DNA from: Actinomycetes bacterium
Lineage (GTDB): Bacteria > Actinomycetota > Actinomycetes > Prado026
DNA length: 29,335 nt
Direction: 5' to 3'
Assembly: GCA_025455945.1 (NCBI GenBank)
Contig: JALOLN010000003.1
Location: 1 to 29,335, forward strand
Shown: piece by piece, positions 24,436 to 29,335 of the stretch
Position numbering within the stretch: the first letter of the stretch is position 1
Layout: each line of letters opens with the position of its first letter
Position numbers and translations under genes: made by a program
The notes under the pieces: generated by a model
The model's input: only the letters and a program-made list of their open reading frames with translations
What the model was told of the DNA's origin: nothing
Databases searched by the model: none

Positions 24436-25446
24436 GTGCCTCCGGCCGCCACCCCCCCACCCGGCCCCCGGGCCGAGCGGGACCCCGCCGTCGTCTACAT
24501 CCTGGGCGCCGGGCGCTCCGGGAGCACACTGCTCGAGCGGGTCCTCGGGTGCCTGCCGGGGTTCGTCAACGTCGGTGAGCTCGTCGGGCTGTTCCGGCGG
24601 ATCGTCGTCCAGGACCAGCGCTGCGGCTGCGGCGAGCCCTTCTCGGGCTGCCCTTTCTGGCAGGAGGTCGGCCGGCGGGGCTTCGGCGGCTGGGACCCCG
24701 AGGCGGTCCGCGACGTCGCCGCCCTGCAGGACCGGGTCGCCCGCCAGCGCAACGTCGTCCGGCTCGCGGTGCCGGCGGTCGCGGGCGCCGCCTACCGCGC
24801 GGAGCTGGCCCGGTACGAGGACGTGCAGCGCCGCCTCTACCGCGCGATCGCCGAGGCGGCCGGAGCCGACGTCGTCGTGGACTCCAGCAAGTGGCCGGCA
24901 CCGGCGCTGGCCCTGCGGCACGCCGCCGGCCTGGACCTGCGGGTGCTGCACCTGGTCCGCGACGTCCGCGGGGTCGCCTACTCCTGGGCCAAGAGCGACG
25001 TGGCCCGCCCGCACGTCACCACGGACGGCGCAGCGGTGATGTCCCGGTTCTCGGCCGGGCTGACCGCCGCCCGCTGGACGCTGGTGGAGGCCGAAGCGGC
25101 CTGGCTCACCCGCGCGACCGAGCGGGCAGCGACGGTCCGCTACGAGGACCTCGTCGAGCACCCCCGAGAGACGCTCGCGAGGACCCTGGCCGGGCTCGGT
25201 TTCAGCCCCGCGCTGGGCGACCACCTGCGGATCGAGGGTGGGCTCATGACGCTCCCGTCGAGCCACGGCATCGGTGGGAACCCGTCGCGCTTCACGACCG
25301 GCGACGTCCGGCTGCGCGTCGACGACGCCTGGCGGACGAGGCTGTCCCGCCGCGACGCCGCGCTGACCACCGCGATCGGGCTCGGCCCGCTCCTCGGCCA
25401 CCGCTACCTGCCGCAGCGGCCCACCTCCGACCGACCCCGTTCCTGA
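24436..25446 (+). CDS. PAPS-dependent sulfotransferase 5, paralogue of number 1
   Basis: 336 aa, GTG start at 24436 with GGGAG ahead. PAPS loop GAGRSGSTLLER (24-35), CGCG (63-66) and CPFW (72-75) cysteine motif, VVVDSSKWPAPALALR, and RDVRGVAYSWAK (175-186) as the 3'-phosphate segment; GIGGNPSRFTTGDVRLRVDDAW near the end. All these blocks recur in sulfotransferase 1 in the same order and spacing, so the two arose by duplication, promoter included. It is convergent with cysN, with only five bases between the stops, and divergent from the kinase-like gene. Cytoplasmic, acceptor unknown; closeness to the CysDN sulfate-activation genes supports dependence on the same PAPS supply. Confidence 0.93.
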   Translation: MPPAATPPPGPRAERDPAVVYILGAGRSGSTLLERVLGCLPGFVNVGELVGLFRRIVVQDQRCGCGEPFSGCPFWQEVGRRGFGGWDPEAVRDVAALQDRVARQRNVVRLAVPAVAGAAYRAELARYEDVQRRLYRAIAEAAGADVVVDSSKWPAPALALRHAAGLDLRVLHLVRDVRGVAYSWAKSDVARPHVTTDGAAVMSRFSAGLTAARWTLVEAEAAWLTRATERAATVRYEDLVEHPRETLARTLAGLGFSPALGDHLRIEGGLMTLPSSHGIGGNPSRFTTGDVRLRVDDAWRTRLSRRDAALTTAIGLGPLLGHRYLPQRPTSDRPRS

Positions 25447-25451
25447 GGGAA

Positions 25452-26705
25452 TCACTCCGCCGTCGTGATCATCCCTGCGGCGACGGTCCGGTTCGTGGAC
25501 TCGTCGATGAGGATGAACCCGCCGGTGGTCCGGTTGCGGCCGTAGGGATCGGCGAACAGCGGCTGGGTCGTGCGCAGCCGCACCCGGCCGATCTCGTTCA
25601 ACCCGAGCTCGTCCGCCGCCTCGTCGCGGTGCAGGGTGTTGACGTCGAGCCGGTACTGCAGGTCCTTGACCAGCGCCCGGGCGTTGCGGGTGGTGTGCTT
25701 GATGGCCAGCTTCTGCCCCGGTCGCAGCGCCGAGGCCGAGTCCATCCAGCAGACCATCGCGTCGACGTCCTGGGTGACCATCGGCTGGTTGTTCGGCCGG
25801 CAGATGAGGTCGCCGCGGGAGACGTCGAGGTTGTCGGCCAGCCGGATGGTCACCGACATCGGGGGGAAGGCCTCCTCGACCGGGCCGTCCGCGGTGTCGA
25901 TCCCGGCGATGGTCGTGGAGAACCCCGACGGCAGGACGACGACCTCGTCACCGGCCTTGAGCACCCCGCCGGCCACCTGCCCCGCGTACCCGCGGTAGTC
26001 GTGGTACTGGGTCGACTGCGGCCGGACGACGTACTGGACGGGGAACCGCACGTCGACGAGGTTGCGGTCCGAGGCGACGTGGACGTTCTCGAGGTGGTGC
26101 AGCAGCGACGGCCCGTCGTACCAGGGCATGGCATCGCTGCGCGTCACGATGTTGTCGCCGTTCAGGGCGGACATCGGGATGAACGTCAGGTCGGGGACGT
26201 TGAGCTTGGTCGCGAACGCCGCGAACTCGCTGCGGATGGACTCGAAGACCTCCTCGGAGTAGTCGACGAGGTCCATCTTGTTCACGGCCAGCACGAGGTG
26301 CGGGACGCGCAGCAGCGTGGTGAGGAAGGCGTGGCGGCGGCTCTGCTCGACCAGGCCGTTGCGCGCGTCGACGAGAATGACCGCCAGGTCGGCGGTCGAG
26401 GCGCCCGTCACCATGTTGCGGGTGTACTGGATGTGCCCCGGGGTGTCGGCGATGATGAACTTCCGCTTCGGGGTGGCGAAGTAGCGGTAGGCGACGTCGA
26501 TGGTGATCCCCTGCTCGCGCTCGGCCCGCAGGCCGTCGGTGAGCAGCGCGAGGTTGGTGTACTCGTCGCCGCGGTCGCGGCTGGTCTTCTCGACCGCCTC
26601 GAGCTGGTCCTCGAAGATCGCCTTGCTGTCGTAGAGCAGCCGCCCGATCAGGGTGCTCTTGCCGTCGTCGACCGAGCCTGCGGTGGCGAACCGGAGCAGG
26701 TCCAT
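25452..26705 (-). CDS. cysN: Sulfate adenylyltransferase subunit 1 (GTPase)
   Basis: 417-aa GTPase subunit that, with CysD, makes adenosine 5'-phosphosulfate from ATP and sulfate. Start ATG 26705 shares one base with the cysD stop (TGATG). G1 motif GSVDDGKST (10-18), EREQGITIDVAYRYF, DTPGHIQYTRNMVTGAS and NKMDLVDYSEEVF are the EF-Tu-like GTPase signatures; two beta-barrel domains follow. Many actinobacterial homologues are fused to APS kinase (CysC); this one stops after the barrel domains and has no CysC part, so PAPS synthesis must use an APS kinase encoded elsewhere. Last gene of the sugar-transferase-cysQ-cysD-cysN run. Confidence 0.97.
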   Translation of the reverse strand: MDLLRFATAGSVDDGKSTLIGRLLYDSKAIFEDQLEAVEKTSRDRGDEYTNLALLTDGLRAEREQGITIDVAYRYFATPKRKFIIADTPGHIQYTRNMVTGASTADLAVILVDARNGLVEQSRRHAFLTTLLRVPHLVLAVNKMDLVDYSEEVFESIRSEFAAFATKLNVPDLTFIPMSALNGDNIVTRSDAMPWYDGPSLLHHLENVHVASDRNLVDVRFPVQYVVRPQSTQYHDYRGYAGQVAGGVLKAGDEVVVLPSGFSTTIAGIDTADGPVEEAFPPMSVTIRLADNLDVSRGDLICRPNNQPMVTQDVDAMVCWMDSASALRPGQKLAIKHTTRNARALVKDLQYRLDVNTLHRDEAADELGLNEIGRVRLRTTQPLFADPYGRNRTTGGFILIDESTNRTVAAGMITTAE

Positions 26706-27628
26706 CAGAAGTAGCCCTCCTTCTTGCGGTCCTCCATCGCGGCCTCACTGAACTTGTCGTCGCCACGGGTGGCGCCGCGTTCGGTGAGCCGGGTCACCGA
26801 CACCTCGTCGACGATCTGGCGAACCGTGACGGCCTCGGAGTAGACCGCCGCGGTCAGCGTGGCATCGCCCACGGTCCGGTAGCGCACCAGGGCGGTGAAG
26901 ACGGTCTCGTGGTCGCGCGGGAGGGAGTGCTCCGTCACCGCCATGACCATCCCGTGGCGCAGGTAGACCTCGCGCTCGTGCGCGTAGTAGATCGGTGGCA
27001 GCTCCAGCTGCTCGTGCTCGATGTACTGCCACACGTCCAGCTCGGTCCAGTTCGACAGCGGGAAGACCCGGATGCTCTCGCCCTGGAAGACCCGACCGTT
27101 GTAGAGGCTCCACAGCTCGGGCCGCTGGTTCTTCGGGTCCCACTGGCCGAACTCGTCCCGGAAGGAGAACACCCGCTCCTTGGCGCGCGCCTTCTCCTCG
27201 TCCCGGCGGGCCCCGCCGAACAGCGCGTCGAAGCGGTACTTCTCGACGGCGTCGAGCAGCACCGGCGTCTGGATCCGGTTGCGGGAGCCGCCCGGCTCCT
27301 CACGGACCAGCCCTCGGTCGATGGCGTCCTGGACGGAGGCGACGATGAGCTGCACGCCGAGCTCCTGGACCCGGCGGTCGCGGAAGTCCAGCACCTCGGG
27401 GAAGTTGTGCCCGGTGTCGACGTGCATGACCGGGAACGGGATCGGGGCGGGCCAGAAGGCCTTCTCGGCGATCCGCAGCATGACGATGGAGTCCTTGCCG
27501 CCGGAGAAGAGCAGCGTCGGCCGCTGCATCTCCGCGACGACCTCGCGCATGATGTGGATGGACTCGGCCTCGAGCAGCGACAGCTGCGACATCGAGTACT
27601 CGAACCCTGAGCCGTCCAGCGGCGTCAT
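26705..27628 (-). CDS. cysD: Sulfate adenylyltransferase subunit 2
   Basis: 307-aa ATP-pyrophosphatase-fold catalytic subunit of ATP sulfurylase. Start ATG 27628 overlaps the cysQ stop as ATGA; the frame is open further upstream but only opposite cysQ. PP-loop LLFSGGKDSIVML (39-51), PFPVMHVDTGHNFPEVLDFRD, FGGARRDEEKARAKERVFSFRDEFGQWDPKNQRPELW and the GESIRVFPLSNWTELDVWQYI segment are all diagnostic. The C-terminus DRKKEGYF is typical of CysD. In this context the APS it makes probably feeds the sulfotransferases; a part in cysteine synthesis cannot be excluded, but no APS/PAPS reductase is present in the window. Confidence 0.98.
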   Translation of the reverse strand: MTPLDGSGFEYSMSQLSLLEAESIHIMREVVAEMQRPTLLFSGGKDSIVMLRIAEKAFWPAPIPFPVMHVDTGHNFPEVLDFRDRRVQELGVQLIVASVQDAIDRGLVREEPGGSRNRIQTPVLLDAVEKYRFDALFGGARRDEEKARAKERVFSFRDEFGQWDPKNQRPELWSLYNGRVFQGESIRVFPLSNWTELDVWQYIEHEQLELPPIYYAHEREVYLRHGMVMAVTEHSLPRDHETVFTALVRYRTVGDATLTAAVYSEAVTVRQIVDEVSVTRLTERGATRGDDKFSEAAMEDRKKEGYF

Positions 27629-28479
27629 GCGGTCACCTCCGCGATCGTCCTGAGCACCTGATCGGCGAGCTCCGGTCGGCACACGACCAGGTCGGGGAGG
27701 AGCACGTCCTCCTGGTTGTAGTCCAGCGCGCTGCCGTCGATCCGCGATGCGTGCAGGCCGGCCGCCAGCGCGACGGCCACCGGGGCCGCCGAGTCCCACT
27801 CGTACTGTCCGCCCGCGTGCACGTAGAGGTCGACGTCGCCACGCACGACGGCCGCCACCTTGAACCCGGCGGACCCCATCGGCACCGTCTCCAGCCCCAG
27901 TCGCTCGGCCAGGGCGACGGCCAGGGCCGGCGGGCGGGTGCGGCTGACCGCGAGCCGCAGCGGGGCTCCGGGCACGGCGGGCGGCACGACGGGAGCGGGG
28001 TGCGTGCTGAGCACGACGCCGAGGCCGGGCAGAGCCACCGCGCCGACCGCGAGCGCCCCACGCTCCCACAGCGCCACGTGCACGGCCCAGTCGGCACGAC
28101 CCTCGGAGAACTCCCGGGTGCCGTCCAGCGGGTCGATGATCCACACCCGGTCCGCGGTCAGCCGGCCGAGGTCGTCGGCCGCCTCCTCGGACAGCACCGC
28201 GTCGCCGGGACGCGCCTGCGCCAACCGGGCGGCGAGCAGCTCCTGCGCCGCCGCATCGCCGATGTCCTTGAGCTCGCTGGAGTCGTCCCCGGGGTAGTCG
28301 CGACGGACGGCGAGCAGGCGCTCCCCGGCCTCGGTCGCGAGCGTACGGGCGAGCTCGGCGTCAGCAGTGAGCACGAAGGAACCTCCGGGTCGGGGCGCGG
28401 CAGCGGCGTCGGACACGACAAGGGAGGCATCGGTCACACTGCGTGAGGGGTTGAGGCCGACAGCGCTGGTGGTGGTCAT
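27625..28479 (-). CDS. cysQ: 3'(2'),5'-bisphosphate nucleotidase (PAP phosphatase)
   Basis: 284-aa inositol-monophosphatase-fold enzyme. It turns PAP, the inhibitory by-product of every sulfotransferase reaction, into AMP. Start chosen at ATG 28479, 19 bases after the sugar-transferase stop; a longer open frame would run inside that gene. Metal-site motifs: SEEA (97-100), DPLDGTREF (116-124) and the C-terminal YEWDSAAPVAVA. KDIGDAAAQELL corresponds to the substrate-side helix. The first about 35 residues are variable and the true start could be later. Linkage to cysDN and to five sulfotransferases makes PAP the expected substrate, although inositol-phosphate activity cannot be ruled out by sequence alone. 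Confidence 0.92.
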   Translation of the reverse strand: MTTTSAVGLNPSRSVTDASLVVSDAAAAPRPGGSFVLTADAELARTLATEAGERLLAVRRDYPGDDSSELKDIGDAAAQELLAARLAQARPGDAVLSEEAADDLGRLTADRVWIIDPLDGTREFSEGRADWAVHVALWERGALAVGAVALPGLGVVLSTHPAPVVPPAVPGAPLRLAVSRTRPPALAVALAERLGLETVPMGSAGFKVAAVVRGDVDLYVHAGGQYEWDSAAPVAVALAAGLHASRIDGSALDYNQEDVLLPDLVVCRPELADQVLRTIAEVTA

Positions 28480-28498
28480 CTCGGGAGCCCGTCGCCGC

Positions 28499-29335
28499 TC
28501 AGTAGGCCCCGCTGCCGCCGAGGACGGCGCGCGCGGTCTTCCAGAGGATCTGCAGGTCGAGGGCGAGGGACCAGTTGTCGACGTAGCGCAGGTCGAGCCG
28601 GACCGACTCCTCCCAGGAGAGGTCGGCACGCCCGCTCACCTGCCACAGCCCGGTGACGCCCGGCGGCACGAGCAGCCGCCGGCGCACGTCGTCTGCGTAC
28701 TTCTCGACCTCCTCCGGCAGCGGCGGGCGGGGGCCGACGAGGGACATCTGGCCGAGCACCACGTTGAACAGCTGGGGCAGCTCGTCCAGGGAGAACTTGC
28801 GCAGCCAGCCGCCGACCCGGGTGACGCGGGGGTCGGCCTTCATCTTGAACATCAGGCCGTCGCGGTCGTTGAGGTCGAGCAGGCCCTCCCGCTGCTGCTC
28901 GGCGTCGGCGACCATCGAGCGGAACTTGTACATCGTGAAGGGGCGGCCGTCCCGGCCGATCCGCTGCTGGGTGAAGATCGCCGGGCCGGGGCTGGTGAGG
29001 CGGATCGCGACGGCGATCGTCGCCAGCAGCGGCGCGAGCACGAGCAGGACGCCCAGGGCGAGCAGCCGGTCGAACGTCGTCTTGACGACGCGCCGGGCAC
29101 CGCTGAACTGCGGCTGCTCCACCTGCAGCAGCGGCAGGCCGGAGACGGGCCGGATCGACAGCCGTGGCCCGGCCACCTCGACCAGCGACGGCGCGACGAG
29201 CAGGTCGGCCCCGGTCGGCTCGAGCTCCCAGGCCACCCGGCGCAGCTGGTCGGACCCGAGGTCGCCGCTGGCCAGCACCGCCACGGTGTCGGCGTCGGTC
29301 AGCCGCACCGCCTGGGCGATCGAGCCGAAGCCCCC
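28499..29335 (-). CDS. Undecaprenyl-phosphate sugar-phosphate transferase (WbaP/CpsE type), N-terminus beyond window edge
   Basis: Initiating enzyme of exopolysaccharide synthesis: transfers a sugar-1-phosphate from a nucleotide sugar to undecaprenyl phosphate. The last 278 codons are visible and the frame is open to the right edge, so the N-terminal membrane helices are missing. About 75 residues of the regulatory CoA-binding-like domain (DTVAVLASGDLGSDQLRRVAWELEP) precede one membrane segment (FDRLLALGVLLVLAPLLATIAVAIRL) and the catalytic domain: SPGPAIFTQQRIGRDG, YKFRSM, LRKFSLDELPQLFNV, MSLVGPRPPLPEE and PGVTGLWQVSGRADLSWEE. It is followed after 19 bases by cysQ, so initiation of the glycan and sulfate activation are probably transcribed together. 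Confidence 0.95.
   Translation of the reverse strand, partial: GGFGSIAQAVRLTDADTVAVLASGDLGSDQLRRVAWELEPTGADLLVAPSLVEVAGPRLSIRPVSGLPLLQVEQPQFSGARRVVKTTFDRLLALGVLLVLAPLLATIAVAIRLTSPGPAIFTQQRIGRDGRPFTMYKFRSMVADAEQQREGLLDLNDRDGLMFKMKADPRVTRVGGWLRKFSLDELPQLFNVVLGQMSLVGPRPPLPEEVEKYADDVRRRLLVPPGVTGLWQVSGRADLSWEESVRLDLRYVDNWSLALDLQILWKTARAVLGGSGAY

Noticed and set aside
27625..28629. Longer CysQ with 50 more N-terminal residues
   Set aside because: The extension overlaps the sugar-phosphate transferase end and has shadow-frame composition.
1..29335. Mobile element, prophage, CRISPR array, tRNA or rRNA
   Set aside because: No transposase, integrase, spaced direct repeats, attachment-site-like duplications or tRNA/rRNA sequences were recognised.

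Overview
The window is chromosomal DNA of a very GC-rich actinobacterium: many GTG starts, TAnnnT -10 boxes, a leaderless-looking mfd promoter and a c-di-AMP (ydaO-type) riboswitch of actinobacterial form. The housekeeping order mfd, SurA-like lipoprotein, mazG, eno is the one known from mycobacteria and relatives. The codon use, the dense polysaccharide genes and a FliA/WhiG-like promoter would fit a Geodermatophilaceae-type organism (Blastococcus, Geodermatophilus, Modestobacter), but that family assignment is a guess.

Layout. 1-5987 (minus): mfd > SurA-like lipoprotein > mazG > eno (eno cut by the window edge). 6107-7075 (plus): a TauE/SafE-type membrane protein. From 7097 to the right edge almost everything belongs to one locus for making, polymerising, sulfating and trimming an extracellular polysaccharide. 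7097-8665 (minus): Wzx-like flippase, divergent from sulfotransferase 1 (8809-9804, plus). 9890-10130: promoter plus c-di-AMP riboswitch in front of a Tat-exported GH26-like glycosidase (10140-11180, plus). 11205-20333 (minus): one operon of nine genes, almost all joined by 4-base stop/start overlaps: large Wzz/Wzc-like protein with a dead kinase domain, GT2 glycosyltransferase, sulfotransferases 4 and 3, Wzy-like polymerase, sulfotransferase 2, two short Wzz-like proteins and a membrane-anchored GH26-like glycosidase. 20501-20535: strong terminator of a third GH26-like glycosidase with a DNRLRE domain (20545-22110, minus). 22233-24346 (minus): WecG/TagA/CpsF glycosyltransferase and an APH-fold kinase-like protein. 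24436-25446 (plus): sulfotransferase 5, a paralogue of number 1. 25452-29335 (minus): undecaprenyl-phosphate sugar-phosphate transferase (cut by the window edge) > cysQ > cysD > cysN.

How it fits together (inference). The sugar-phosphate transferase starts the lipid-linked unit, WecG-like and GT2 enzymes extend it, the flippase moves it across the membrane, and the Wzy-like protein polymerises it under three Wzz-type proteins. CysDN makes APS, an APS kinase not present here would make PAPS, five sulfotransferases use PAPS, and CysQ removes the inhibitory product PAP. Three secreted or anchored GH26-like glycosidases may cut, release or remodel the chain, at least one under c-di-AMP control. 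The most interesting reading is therefore a Wzx/Wzy-type system for a multiply sulfated exopolysaccharide in an actinobacterium. Glycosyltransferases outside the window are likely, so the repeat unit cannot be deduced.

No tRNA, rRNA, CRISPR array, insertion sequence or phage gene was seen.
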